A stretch of 64,000 nucleotides of DNA from Aeromicrobium yanjiei (lineage in GTDB: Bacteria; Actinomycetota; Actinomycetes; Propionibacteriales; Nocardioidaceae), in contig NZ_CP045737.1 of NCBI RefSeq assembly GCF_009649075.1, positions 1 through 64,000 on the forward strand, read 5' to 3'. Within the stretch, counting starts at the first letter, position 1. Every line of letters begins with the position of its first letter. The notes under the pieces were generated by a model that saw only the letters and a list, made by a program, of their open reading frames with translations, was not told where the DNA came from and made no database searches. This document shows positions 22,667-31,075 of this stretch, in pieces. The translations under genes and the position numbers were made by a program.

Positions 22667-22911
22667 TGCTCTCCTCTGGGTCGAAGCGGTCGCCGACGGG
22701 GCGACAGCGGGAGTCCACATCATGGGACGGAGCCTTTTCGGCACGCTACACGCGGCGAAACAGGCTGTGGCGATCACGAACGTTGCAGTTTGATGACGGA
22801 GACAACCAATTCCGCAGCCGCTGCCGGGGACGTCCCGAGCGGGACGAGAAGGTGTCCAAAGCCAAGACCTGACGATCAAACCTCCGTAATCTGAGTCGCC
22901 AGAGGAGTGAC
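22667..22911. other. Divergent promoter region between transporter and sensor kinase
   Basis: This 245-bp gap has no gene. CGTCCC (22831-22836) and GGGACG (22841-22846) form a small dyad, and GGGGACGTCCCG overlaps it at 22826-22837. The dyad recalls half of a DosR box (GGGAC...GTCCC) without its usual spacer. No certain -10 or -35 could be assigned. Confidence 0.4.
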
Positions 22912-24492
22912 ATGGCCGGGAGTGCACATGTGGCGGCGGAGCGTCTGAGAGGCGTTCTGGACGCCGTGGCGACCATGTCGTCCGATCTGTCGTTGGAGGG
23001 CCTGCTGGAGCGGATCCTGCGACAGGCCGGTGACCTGGTCGATGCCGAGAGCGGCTTCCTGGACGTCCTCGACCGCCGCATCGGCACCTTCGCGGCGTAC
23101 GGCATCGACGGCGTTGTCGACAACCAGCACCCGGGGCGACTGCTGCTCGTGGACCTGTTGGAGCACCCGGACCGCCGCGTCGTGCGGGGAGCCGCGGGCG
23201 GGACGGACCCGACCGCGTTCATCGGCGTCCCGATCCGCATCCAGGACTATCTGTTCGGCAACCTCTACCTGATCGGCAAGCGGTCGGGTCCGGGCTTCAC
23301 GCAGGAGGACGAGGAGATCGTCCTCGCCCTGGCCTCGGCCGCGGGGGTCGTGATCGAGAACGCCCGCCTGTACGAGGAGGGGAGGCGTCAGCGGATGTGG
23401 CTCGAGGCCGCCGCCGAGATCACGACGGCCCTGCTGTCGCCGATCTCGAGGCCGTCGGCCCTGCTGCTGGTCGCGGACCGGGCCCGGGACGTCGCGGCGG
23501 CCGACTTCGTCGCGCTGCTCATGCCGCGCGACGCGGACACGTTCGTGGTCGAGGCCGTCTCGGGCGCCCCCGACGAGGGCATCCTCGGTGAGCCGGTGGA
23601 CGCCCGGCACAGCGTCGCCGGCGAGGCGGCGCGGTCGCGCGAGACGGTCGTGGTGCCCGACACCGCGCTCGAGCCGCGGTACGAGACCCACAAGACGCCC
23701 GGCTGGCCGCACCTCGGCTCCCTGATGGTGCTGCCCCTGCGCAGCGGCGACGACACCGGCGCCCTGGTCGTCGGCTGGAGCAACTGCACCGACAACCAGC
23801 GGCGCGAGCTGGACCCCGTGGTGCCCCAGCGCTTCGCCGACCAGGCCGCGCTGGTGCTGCAGGTCGCCCGGGCCCAGGAGGACCAGGCCCGCTTGGCGGT
23901 CTTCGAGGATCGCGACCGCATCGGGCGCGATCTGCACGACCTGGTGATCCAGCGCATGTTCGGCATCGGGCTGCTGCTCGACAACACCGCCAAGCTGGTC
24001 ACGTCCCAGGTCGCGATCGACCGGCTCTCCTCGGCGATCGACGACATCGACGAGACGATCAAGGACATCCGCCGCACGATCTTCGCGCTGAGCCCCGGGA
24101 CGGGGACGAGCGACCTGCGCGCCGAGATCGACCACACGCTGCGACACGCGTCCAAGCTGTTGGGCTTCACGCCCGACCTGCGCCTGACGGGACCGGTCGA
24201 CAGCGTCGTGACCGACGAGGTCCGTGAGCACCTGATGGCGGTGCTCGGCGAGGCGATCTCCAACATCGTGCGTCATGCCGACGCCGGCACGGTGCAGGTC
24301 ACCCTTGACGTGGGGCGCGACATCGAGCTCACCGTCAGCGACGACGGGGTCGGCTTCAGTGACGGTCAGGCCGGCGACGGCCTCCGCAACATCCGGGTGC
24401 GCGCAGCTCTGCTGCGAGGCCGGTGCGAGGTCGCCGGCGCGCCGGGCAAGGGCACGACGATCACCTGGACCGTACCGAGGAGCGCATCATGA
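22912..24492 (+). CDS. GAF-domain sensor histidine kinase, DosS/DevS-like
   Basis: The 526-residue soluble kinase has two GAF domains (about 20-155 and 165-320), a HisKA_3 dimerisation helix with DRDRIGRDLHDLVIQRMFGIG (phospho-acceptor histidine near residue 343), and a HATPase domain (GEAISNIVRHA near 447, DDGVGF near 480). The order and motifs follow the mycobacterial DosS/DosT hypoxia sensors. The first GAF domain lacks the HHPP segment that holds the heme-ligand histidine in DosS; the equivalent stretch reads AGGTDPTAFIGVP. The regulator gene overlaps by four bases. Signal unknown. Confidence 0.88.
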   Translation: MAGSAHVAAERLRGVLDAVATMSSDLSLEGLLERILRQAGDLVDAESGFLDVLDRRIGTFAAYGIDGVVDNQHPGRLLLVDLLEHPDRRVVRGAAGGTDPTAFIGVPIRIQDYLFGNLYLIGKRSGPGFTQEDEEIVLALASAAGVVIENARLYEEGRRQRMWLEAAAEITTALLSPISRPSALLLVADRARDVAAADFVALLMPRDADTFVVEAVSGAPDEGILGEPVDARHSVAGEAARSRETVVVPDTALEPRYETHKTPGWPHLGSLMVLPLRSGDDTGALVVGWSNCTDNQRRELDPVVPQRFADQAALVLQVARAQEDQARLAVFEDRDRIGRDLHDLVIQRMFGIGLLLDNTAKLVTSQVAIDRLSSAIDDIDETIKDIRRTIFALSPGTGTSDLRAEIDHTLRHASKLLGFTPDLRLTGPVDSVVTDEVREHLMAVLGEAISNIVRHADAGTVQVTLDVGRDIELTVSDDGVGFSDGQAGDGLRNIRVRAALLRGRCEVAGAPGKGTTITWTVPRSAS

Positions 24493-25148
24493 CCAAGGCA
24501 CCCATCCGGCTGTTCCTCCTCGACGACCACGAGGTCGTACGGCGTGGGTTGCGTGACCTGTTCGAGCAGGAGGACGACATCGAGGTGGTCGGCGAGTCGG
24601 GACTGGCCGTGGACGCCGCGGACCGGATCCCGGCGATCAAGCCCGACGTCGCGGTGCTCGACGCGCGGCTGCCCGACGGCTCGGGGATCGACGTGTGCCG
24701 CGACGTCCGATCGGCCGATCCCGAGATCGCGGTCATCATCTTGACCTCGTACGACGACGACGACGCGCTGTTCGCCGCGATCATGGCCGGTGCCGCGGGA
24801 TATGTCCTCAAGCAGGTGCGGGGCACCGACCTCGTCGACGCGGTGCGACGGGTCGCGTCGGGGCAGTCGCTGCTCGACCCGGCGGTGACGCAGCGGGTCC
24901 TGACGCGCATCCGCGAGGGCCGTCCGGCCGAGGACCCGCTGGCCACACTGACCAAGCAGGAGCGCCGGATCCTCACCCTGATCGGTGAGGGCCTGACCAA
25001 CCGGCAGATCGCCGCAGAGATGTTCCTGGCCGAGAAGACCGTCAAGAACTACGTGACCCAGCTGCTGTCCAAGCTGGGGCTCGAACGCCGCACCCAGGCT
25101 GCGGTGCTGGTGACACGTCAGCGCACCGAGGGCCGCCGCGACCACTAG
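24489..25148 (+). CDS. NarL/LuxR-type response regulator, DosR/DevR-like
   Basis: This 219-residue regulator has a receiver domain ([12 protein letters not shown]; phospho-acceptor aspartate in [11 protein letters not shown] near 56) and a LuxR-type helix-turn-helix. The latter's [21 protein letters not shown] closely resembles DosR. The ATG overlaps the kinase stop (ATGA), so the two are coupled partners. Target genes are unknown; the divergent peptide importer is the nearest candidate. No clear DosR box was found in the window. Confidence 0.92.
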   Translation: MTKAPIRLFLLDDHEVVRRGLRDLFEQEDDIEVVGESGLAVDAADRIPAIKPDVAVLDARLPDGSGIDVCRDVRSADPEIAVIILTSYDDDDALFAAIMAGAAGYVLKQVRGTDLVDAVRRVASGQSLLDPAVTQRVLTRIREGRPAEDPLATLTKQERRILTLIGEGLTNRQIAAEMFLAEKTVKNYVTQLLSKLGLERRTQAAVLVTRQRTEGRRDH

Positions 25149-25174
25149 GCCTCTCGGTGCTGGTGGCCGACCGT

Positions 25175-25180
25175 TACGCT
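25175..25180 (+). promoter_or_regulatory. -10 element of glyA (leaderless)
   Basis: TACGCT ends six bases before the ATG of glyA. The intervening GGGGGT does not look like a spaced ribosome site, so a leaderless message is likely. Confidence 0.6.
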
Positions 25181-25186
25181 GGGGGT

Positions 25187-26464
25187 ATGAGCCACAACGA
25201 TCACCTCGCCGACTTCGACCCCGACATCGCAGCACTTCTCGATGCCGAGCTGAACCGTCAGCAGTCGACGCTCGAGATGATCGCCTCGGAGAACTTCGCG
25301 CCCGTCGCGGCCCTGGAGGCGCAGGGCAGCGTGCTGACCAACAAGTACGCCGAGGGCTACCCCGGCAAGCGCTACTACGGCGGCTGCGAGTTCGTCGACC
25401 AGGTCGAGACGATCGCGATCGATCGCCTCAAGCAGCTGTTCGACGCCGACTACGCCAACGTCCAGCCGCACTCGGGTGCCACGGCCAACGCGGCCGCGCT
25501 GCACGCGATCGCCACCAAGGGCGACACGATCCTCGGTCTTGACCTCGCCAACGGTGGGCACCTGACCCACGGCATGAAGCTCAACTTCTCCGGCAAGCTC
25601 TACAACCCCGTCGCGTACCACGTCGTGCCGGAGACCGGCCTCGTCGACATGGACGAGGTGCGCTCGCTCGCGCACGAGCACCGGCCCACCGTGATCATCG
25701 CCGGCTGGTCGGCGTACCCCCGCCAGCTCGACTTCGCGCTGTTCCGCGAGATCGCCGACGAGGTCGGTGCCCGCCTCTGGGTCGACATGGCCCACTTCGC
25801 CGGTCTCGTCGCCGCCGGTCTGCACCCCAGCCCGCTGCCGCACGCGCACATCGTCACGACCACGACCCACAAGACGCTCGGCGGCCCCCGCGGCGGCGCG
25901 ATCCTCACCAACGACCCCGAGATCGCCAAGAAGATGCGGTCGGCGGTCTTCCCGGGCCAGCAGGGCGGCCCCCTCGAGCACGTGATCGCGGCCAAGGCCG
26001 TCGCGTTCAAGATGGCGCTCGAGCCGGAGTTCAAGGAGCGCCAGCAGCGCACGATCGAGGGTGCGCAGATCCTCGCCGAGCGTCTGCTCGCCGACGACAT
26101 GACCTCGGCGGGCGTCAAGGTCCTGAGCGGCGGCACCGACGTCCACCTCGTGCTGGTCGACCTGCGTGACTCCGCACTCGACGGCCAGCAGGCCGAGGAC
26201 CGGCTCCACGAGGCCGGCATCACGGTCAACCGCAACGCGGTCCCCAACGATCCGCGCCCGCCGATGGTGACGTCGGGCCTGCGCATCGGCACGCCCGCGC
26301 TCGCGACCCGCGGCTTCGGCGCCGAGGAGTTCACCGAGGTCGCCGACATCATCGCCGAGGCGCTGCAGCCGGGTGAGGTCGACCTGGAGTCCCTTCGCAA
26401 GCGGGTGACCGTGCTGGCCGAGCGGTTCCCCCTCTACGCGGACCTCAGGCCGTTCACGGCGTGA
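25187..26464 (+). CDS. glyA: Serine hydroxymethyltransferase
   Basis: This PLP enzyme interconverts serine and glycine and loads one-carbon units onto tetrahydrofolate. The 425-residue protein starts [22 protein letters not shown]. It contains EMIASENF, the GCEFVDQVE region, and the PLP-lysine motif [15 protein letters not shown] near 230. The ATG at 25187 is chosen over 25157 because it matches the family and sits six bases after TACGCT. The SURF1 gene overlaps its stop by four bases, although the functions look unrelated. Confidence 0.96.
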   Translation: MSHNDHLADFDPDIAALLDAELNRQQSTLEMIASENFAPVAALEAQGSVLTNKYAEGYPGKRYYGGCEFVDQVETIAIDRLKQLFDADYANVQPHSGATANAAALHAIATKGDTILGLDLANGGHLTHGMKLNFSGKLYNPVAYHVVPETGLVDMDEVRSLAHEHRPTVIIAGWSAYPRQLDFALFREIADEVGARLWVDMAHFAGLVAAGLHPSPLPHAHIVTTTTHKTLGGPRGGAILTNDPEIAKKMRSAVFPGQQGGPLEHVIAAKAVAFKMALEPEFKERQQRTIEGAQILAERLLADDMTSAGVKVLSGGTDVHLVLVDLRDSALDGQQAEDRLHEAGITVNRNAVPNDPRPPMVTSGLRIGTPALATRGFGAEEFTEVADIIAEALQPGEVDLESLRKRVTVLAERFPLYADLRPFTA

Positions 26465-27213
26465 AACGCAACTCCCGCGTCGGTTCCTGGTTCACCCCGG
26501 GCCTCATCGGGCTCCATGCGTTCGCGATCGTCGCGGTCGTCTTCTGCGTCGTCATGGGCCTGTGGCAGGCCGGCGTCTACGACGACCGCCAGGCGCACGA
26601 GCAGGCCGACAAGCGTGCGGTCCCGCAGGTCGCTCTCACCGACCTGTGGGAGCCCGACGGACCGTTCCTGAAGACGTACAACCACCGGCCGGTGACGTTC
26701 GAGGGCGAGTTCGAGCCCGCGGACCAGCAGATCTGGGTCACCGACAAGGAGCAGGACGGCCGCACCGGCGCCTGGCTCCTGGCACCGGTGCAGGTCGAGG
26801 GCGGCGACACGATGCTCGTGCTGCGCGGCTGGGCCCCCGAGCCCGGCGCGTTCCCGAGCGTCCCGAGCGGCACCGTCACGCTGGACGCGGTGCTGGAGCC
26901 GGGCGAGAAGAACGCCGGCGCATTCGACGCGACCTCGCGCACCATCGGGTCCGTCCGGATCCCCACGCTGATCAACGAGATGCCCTACGACCTGTACTCC
27001 GGCTACGCGATCAACACCGATCCGGCCCTCAGCGGCGGCCTCGACCTCGTCCCGCCCCCGTTGCCCGAGGACGTCTCGTGGACGGTCGGGCTCAAGAACC
27101 TGGCCTACGCGCTGCAGTGGTGGGTCTTCGGCCTGTTCGCGGCGTTCATGTGGTGGCGGATGTCGAGCGAGACACGGGCGGCTTCACGGGCGAAGGTATC
27201 CTCGACGTCGTGA
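26461..27213 (+). CDS. SURF1-family cytochrome oxidase biogenesis protein
   Basis: The 250-residue protein has two transmembrane helices at its ends (about 12-35 and 215-235) flanking an extracytoplasmic domain with [13 protein letters not shown] and VLRGWAPEP, the SURF1 pattern. Family members assist heme a insertion into cytochrome c oxidase. The GTG at 26461 overlaps the glyA stop and the following DUF3817 gene overlaps its own stop. The oxidase itself is not encoded in this window. Confidence 0.85.
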   Translation: MKRNSRVGSWFTPGLIGLHAFAIVAVVFCVVMGLWQAGVYDDRQAHEQADKRAVPQVALTDLWEPDGPFLKTYNHRPVTFEGEFEPADQQIWVTDKEQDGRTGAWLLAPVQVEGGDTMLVLRGWAPEPGAFPSVPSGTVTLDAVLEPGEKNAGAFDATSRTIGSVRIPTLINEMPYDLYSGYAINTDPALSGGLDLVPPPLPEDVSWTVGLKNLAYALQWWVFGLFAAFMWWRMSSETRAASRAKVSSTS

Positions 27214-27542
27214 GTGGACTGGCTAAGACGTACCGTGTCATCGCCTACGTGGTGGGCATCAACCTGATCTTCGTCATCGGGGCCTGGATCGGACAGCTGA
27301 CGACAGACGACACGTCGTGGTTCAACCGCAACTCCGACATGATCGGGGTGATCGACATGATCCACGGCTATCTCTTCATGGCGTTGCTGGTGCTGATCGC
27401 CGTGCTCTCGCGCCGTCACCGGTGGACCCCGGCCTTCACGATCACGACGATGCTGTTCGCCACGATCCCGCTCGTGAGCTTCTGGGCCGAGCACCGGGCC
27501 ACGCAGGCCATCCGCGCGGATCGGGCCGAGAGCACTCTCTGA
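27210..27542 (+). CDS. DUF3817 membrane protein
   Basis: This 110-residue protein starts at the GTG at 27210, which overlaps the SURF1 stop (GTGA). It has three hydrophobic helices with the motifs KTYRVIAYVVGINL, HGYLFMALL and a WTPAFTITTMLFATIPLVSFWAEH end, the DUF3817 pattern. It is part of the glyA-SURF1 transcript. The function is unknown; its pairing with SURF1 suggests a link to the respiratory membrane. Confidence 0.8.
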   Translation: MSGLAKTYRVIAYVVGINLIFVIGAWIGQLTTDDTSWFNRNSDMIGVIDMIHGYLFMALLVLIAVLSRRHRWTPAFTITTMLFATIPLVSFWAEHRATQAIRADRAESTL

Positions 27543-27551
27543 CCCCTGCGG

Positions 27552-28328
27552 TCAGCGGCCCGTGAACGTGGCCTTGCCCGGACCGTCGCGCAGGAACGAC
27601 TCCATGCCGCCCTGCAGGTCGTCGGTCGCGAACAGACCGGCCGCGATGCGCGTGGTGTGCGCGTTCGCCTCCGGCACGCCGCCGGCCTCGAAGTGCCGCA
27701 GGATCTGCTTGGCCGCGCCGAACGCCCGGGTGGGCCCGACCGCGACCTGACGCACGATCTCGAGCACCGCGTCGTCGAAGCCGTCGACCGCGAGCACGCG
27801 GTTGACGACGTTCCAGCGCTCGAGGGTCGCCGCGTCGTACAGCTCACCGGTGAAGACGAGCTCCTTGGCGCGGCCCACCCCCGCGCGCCCCGCGAGTCGC
27901 TGGGTGCCGCCCATCGTCGGGGTGAGGCCGATGACGCGCTCGACCAGGCCGAACTTCGCCTTCTCCGAGGCCAGGACGATGTCGCACGCGAGGGCCACCT
28001 CGAACGCCCAGGTGAGCGTCAGGGCGTGGGCGGCGAAGAAGGTCGGGACGTCGAGTGCCTCGATGCGGTTGGGCAGCTCGAGCATCCGGTCGTAGAGCGC
28101 CTGGGTGTCGGCCTGCGTCTTGCGGGCGTGGAACTGGGCGACGTCGACGCCGCCGGAGACGACCCGGCCCTCGGCCCGGACCAGCAGGGCGCGGGGCGGA
28201 TCGGCCTCGACCTCGTCCAGGGCACGGTCCAGCTCCTCGTGCAGCTCGAGGGAGTACAGGTTGACCGGCGGGGCGCTGAACGTCAGGACTGCGATGCCGT
28301 CGGACGTCCGCTCGATCGTGACGCTCAT
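27552..28328 (-). CDS. Enoyl-CoA hydratase/isomerase family protein
   Basis: This 258-residue crotonase-fold protein shows the oxyanion-hole segment GRVVSGGVDVAQF (about 53-65) and the second one, AFEVALACDIVLAS (about 108). The usual first catalytic glutamate position in TPTMGGTQRLAGRAG is not obvious, so the exact reaction is open: hydratase, isomerase or another acyl-CoA reaction. Its start overlaps the stop of a micro-protein gene upstream. It is convergent with the SURF1/DUF3817 transcript. Confidence 0.85.
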   Translation of the reverse strand: MSVTIERTSDGIAVLTFSAPPVNLYSLELHEELDRALDEVEADPPRALLVRAEGRVVSGGVDVAQFHARKTQADTQALYDRMLELPNRIEALDVPTFFAAHALTLTWAFEVALACDIVLASEKAKFGLVERVIGLTPTMGGTQRLAGRAGVGRAKELVFTGELYDAATLERWNVVNRVLAVDGFDDAVLEIVRQVAVGPTRAFGAAKQILRHFEAGGVPEANAHTTRIAAGLFATDDLQGGMESFLRDGPGKATFTGR

Positions 28329-28456
28329 CGGCCGGCCGCGGGATCGTACGAGCCGCCCTTGTCGGCGACCGCGTTGCGGTAGGCCAGGACGGCGGCGAGG
28401 ACCGCCGTCAGGAGCAGGATGCGGCGGAAGGGGTGGTGTCCCGGGCTCTTCGACAT
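28325..28456 (-). CDS. 43-residue membrane micro-protein
   Basis: A short frame, starting MSKSPGHHPFRRILLLTAVLAAVLAYRN and ending SYDPAAGR, lies directly before the crotonase gene and overlaps it by four bases. It has one transmembrane helix after a basic N-terminus. TATGGT seven bases upstream of the ATG is a good leaderless -10. The tight coupling and promoter support a real gene; the family is not recognised. Confidence 0.6.
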   Translation of the reverse strand: MSKSPGHHPFRRILLLTAVLAAVLAYRNAVADKGGSYDPAAGR

Positions 28457-28463
28457 GGCGCCC

Positions 28464-28469
28464 ACCATA
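28464..28469 (-). promoter_or_regulatory. -10 element of the micro-protein/crotonase transcript
   Basis: TATGGT on the minus strand ends seven bases before the ATG at 28456, consistent with a leaderless message. Confidence 0.5.
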
Positions 28470-28564
28470 GCCAGCAGATCGGTCACCGCCGCTCCCGCCA
28501 GCCGCGGGGCCGGAGTTGTCCGTTCGTGGGATGATGACGACAGCACATCGAAAGGAATATCCCT

Positions 28565-29095
28565 GTGGCCTCGCAGCTCATCGCGACCTTCACGACCAAC
28601 CACGGCAACATCGTCGTGGAGCTCTTCCCCGACCACGCCCCCGAGACGGTGGACAACTTCGTCGGCCTCGCCGAGGGTACGAAGGAGTTCCTCGACCCCG
28701 AGACCCGCAAGCCCACCACGAAGCCGTTCTACGACGGCCTGGTGTTCCACCGCATCATCAAGGACTTCATGCTGCAGGGCGGCGACCCGCTCGGCACCGG
28801 GACGGGTGGCCCCGGCTACACGTTCAAGGACGAGTTCCACCCCGACCTGAAGTTCGACCGCCCCTACTTGCTCGCGATGGCCAACGCCGGACCGGGCACC
28901 AACGGCTCGCAGTTCTTCATCACGCTGGTCCCCACCACGTGGCTGAACCGCAAGCACACGATCTTCGGCGAGGTGGCCGACGACGTGAGCCGCGAGGTGG
29001 TCGACAAGATCGGACAGGTCAAGACCGACCGGTTCGACAAGCCGGCTGAGCCGGTCGTCATCGAGAAGGTGACGATCTCCCGCAAAGACGCCTAG
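28565..29095 (+). CDS. Cyclophilin-type peptidyl-prolyl isomerase
   Basis: The 176-residue cyclophilin catalyses proline isomerisation. The active-site block [21 protein letters not shown] carries the catalytic arginine, phenylalanine and glutamine, and NGSQFFIT is the second conserved motif. No signal peptide is present, so it is cytoplasmic. The GTG start follows AAAGGAATA. The order cyclophilin - rhomboid - crgA is a known actinobacterial neighbourhood. Confidence 0.94.
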   Translation: MASQLIATFTTNHGNIVVELFPDHAPETVDNFVGLAEGTKEFLDPETRKPTTKPFYDGLVFHRIIKDFMLQGGDPLGTGTGGPGYTFKDEFHPDLKFDRPYLLAMANAGPGTNGSQFFITLVPTTWLNRKHTIFGEVADDVSREVVDKIGQVKTDRFDKPAEPVVIEKVTISRKDA

Positions 29096-29098
29096 CTC

Positions 29099-29932
29099 GT
29101 GAACCTCCCTGCGGAGGACTATCGCTGCTACCGGCACCCCGACCGCGAGGCGTACATCTCCTGCCAGCGCTGCGGGCGGCTGATCTGCCCGGAGTGCATG
29201 CGGGAGGCCTCGGTCGGCTTCCAGTGCCCCTCGTGCATCGCGGAGGGCGCGAAGACCGTACGACAGCCCAAGAACCTCGCCGGAGGTGCCGTCACTGGCA
29301 CCTCCGGCGCGGTCTCGCTGGCCCTGATCGTCATCAACGTGCTCGCGTACGTCGTGACGGCGGCGACCGGCGGGCAGTCCGGCTCGTTCTTCCGCGACGG
29401 GGCCCTCGTGGGCTACTTCGTCGCGGACGGCGAGACCTGGCGGCTGGTCACGTCAGCGTTCCTCCACGCGGGGCTGCTGCACCTGCTGTTCAACATGTAC
29501 GCCCTGTACCTCTTCGGGCCGTTCGTCGAGCGAGCGCTCGGGGCGATCCGGTTCATCGTGGCCTACGCGACCGTCGCGATCGCCGGCTCGGTGTTCGTCT
29601 ATCTGCTGGCACCGCCCGGAGTCGCCACGATCGGCGCGTCAGGTGCGGTGTTCGGCCTCTTCGGCATGGCGATGATGTTGCTGCTGAAGGCCAAGCAGGA
29701 CATCACGACACTGCTGGTGCTGCTCGCGATCAACGCGTTCATCAGCGTGGCCGGCAGCAACATCAGCTGGCAGGGACACCTCGGCGGCTTCGTGGCCGGT
29801 GTCGTCCTCGGTGCCGTGATCGCCTACGCACCGCGGGAGCGCCGGCAGCTGTTCCAGGCGGGCGTCATCGTGGTGGTGTGGATCGCGATGATCGCAGCGG
29901 TCGTGCTGCGCACCGCGTCGCTGACCGGTTGA
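29099..29932 (+). CDS. Rhomboid-family intramembrane serine protease with N-terminal zinc finger
   Basis: The 277-residue protein starts with a B-box-like zinc finger (CYRHP...CQRCGRLICPECM, CPSC; about 10-45). Six membrane helices follow with the catalytic serine in GASGAVFGLF (about 180) and histidine in GHLGGFVAGV (about 222), plus the HLLFNMYAL motif. Substrates are unknown. It begins three bases after the cyclophilin gene. Its stop codon is part of an inverted repeat that spans the gap to crgA. Confidence 0.92.
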   Translation: MNLPAEDYRCYRHPDREAYISCQRCGRLICPECMREASVGFQCPSCIAEGAKTVRQPKNLAGGAVTGTSGAVSLALIVINVLAYVVTAATGGQSGSFFRDGALVGYFVADGETWRLVTSAFLHAGLLHLLFNMYALYLFGPFVERALGAIRFIVAYATVAIAGSVFVYLLAPPGVATIGASGAVFGLFGMAMMLLLKAKQDITTLLVLLAINAFISVAGSNISWQGHLGGFVAGVVLGAVIAYAPRERRQLFQAGVIVVVWIAMIAAVVLRTASLTG

Positions 29933-29996
29933 ATCACACCGGTGTGAGTATCAACAACTGTGCACACCGGTGTGGATAACTACATGGGTGTGATTC
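29931..29996. repeat. 66-bp inverted-repeat element with DnaA box between convergent genes
   Basis: GAATCACACC (29931-29940) and its exact complement GGTGTGATTC (29987-29996) bound the element and include the stop codons of both neighbours. Inside are two copies of the palindrome CACACCGGTGTG (29935-29946 and 29963-29974), the second running into a perfect reversed DnaA box TGTGGATAA (29971-29979). It lacks a T-run, so a terminator is not the only reading. It shares TGTGGATAA(C/T)TACAT with the region at 12692. Confidence 0.75.
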
Positions 29997-30240
29997 ACTC
30001 CCACTTCATCGCGAAGCCGAAGGCCGCGACGATGAAGCCCATGCCGATCACCAGGTTCCAGTTGCCGAGATCCTGGTACCACTGCAGGAATGACGGGTAG
30101 TTGACGTCCTGGCCGTTGAGCACGTAGTAGATCACGATCCAGATCAGACCGATGATCGCGGAGGTCACCATCGCGGGACCGGCCCAGCGGTTGCCGATCC
30201 TCTGGGGCTGCGGGCCCTTGGAAGTCTTGTCTCTCGCCAC
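29995..30240 (-). CDS. crgA: Cell division protein CrgA
   Basis: The 81-residue protein has two transmembrane helices (about 25-45 and 62-78) and the CrgA C-terminal region GNWNLVIGMGFIVAAFGFAMKWE. CrgA is an actinobacterial septum-localised protein that recruits penicillin-binding proteins and coordinates FtsZ-ring activity. The GTG at 30240 gives the expected length and a basic, Gln/Pro-containing N-terminus. It lies next to DUF881 and the pknB-pbpA-rodA operon, as in mycobacteria and streptomycetes. Confidence 0.93.
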   Translation of the reverse strand: MARDKTSKGPQPQRIGNRWAGPAMVTSAIIGLIWIVIYYVLNGQDVNYPSFLQWYQDLGNWNLVIGMGFIVAAFGFAMKWE

Positions 30241-30328
30241 GTCGTGCTCCGAAGGTTGCTGCGGCCGGGCCGCATCGTAGGTGGTCTCGGCTAGCCTAGT
30301 CGGCGTCGGACCAGGGAGGAATTGCGGC

Positions 30329-31060
30329 ATGGCCAAGCGCGGCACGCACGCACGCCAGCAGGCGTCCTTCGTCGTGCTCCTGATCTTCGTGCTCACCGGG
30401 TTCCTGTTCGTGGCCGCCTCGGTCAGCGCCGACGGCACCGACCTGCGTCCCACCGGCGGTGACGTCGGATCCCTCCTGCGCGAGCGGTCCGAGCGCATCG
30501 ACGCGCGCCGCGCGGAGGCCAACACCCTGCGCTCGGAGATCGACCGGCTCTCGTCCAGCGTGTCGGGCCGGAGCCTGGACAAGCTGCGCAAGCGCGTCGA
30601 CGCCCTCGAGCCAGCCACCGGGCTGACACCGGTGCGTGGCCCGGGCGTCCGGGTCACCCTGACCGATGCGCCCGACGCCGGCGACCTGTCCGGGGTCGAC
30701 CCCAACTGGCAGGTCGTGCACCAGCAGGACATCCAGGCGTACGTCAACGCGCTGTGGGCAGGAGGGGCCGAGGCGATCTCGCTGCAGGGTCAGCGGCTCA
30801 TCGCGACGACCGGCATCCGGTGCGTCGGCAACGTCGTGATCCTCGACGGCGTCCCGTACTCACCGCCGTACGTCATCGAGGCCGTCGGCGACCAGACCGG
30901 CATGAGCAGCTCGATGATCACCTCGCCCGACACCGCGAGCTATGCGGACTACGCGCGGCGCTACAACCTCGGTCTCGAGATCGAGCAGCTCGACGCCGTG
31001 ACGATCAAGGCCTACACCAACCCGATCTCGCTGACGTTCGCGAAGGCCCCGGCGCCCTAG
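30329..31060 (+). CDS. DUF881 membrane-anchored protein
   Basis: The 243-residue protein has one N-terminal transmembrane helix (about 12-32), a coiled-coil-like charged segment (about 48-90) and the extracytoplasmic DUF881 domain with GPGVRVTLTD (about 105) and WAGGAEAISLQGQRL. The ATG at 30329 follows an AGGGAGGAA site, and TAGCCT at 30292-30297 is a likely -10. Division gene clusters of many actinobacteria and firmicutes carry DUF881 proteins; their biochemical function is unclear. Confidence 0.85.
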   Translation: MAKRGTHARQQASFVVLLIFVLTGFLFVAASVSADGTDLRPTGGDVGSLLRERSERIDARRAEANTLRSEIDRLSSSVSGRSLDKLRKRVDALEPATGLTPVRGPGVRVTLTDAPDAGDLSGVDPNWQVVHQQDIQAYVNALWAGGAEAISLQGQRLIATTGIRCVGNVVILDGVPYSPPYVIEAVGDQTGMSSSMITSPDTASYADYARRYNLGLEIEQLDAVTIKAYTNPISLTFAKAPAP

Positions 31061-31075
31061 GGACGCCGGGGGGCC

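Noticed and set aside
27552..28328. Assignment as a specific fadB or echA enzyme
   Set aside because: The fold is clear, but the catalytic glutamate pair is not, so the reaction cannot be named.
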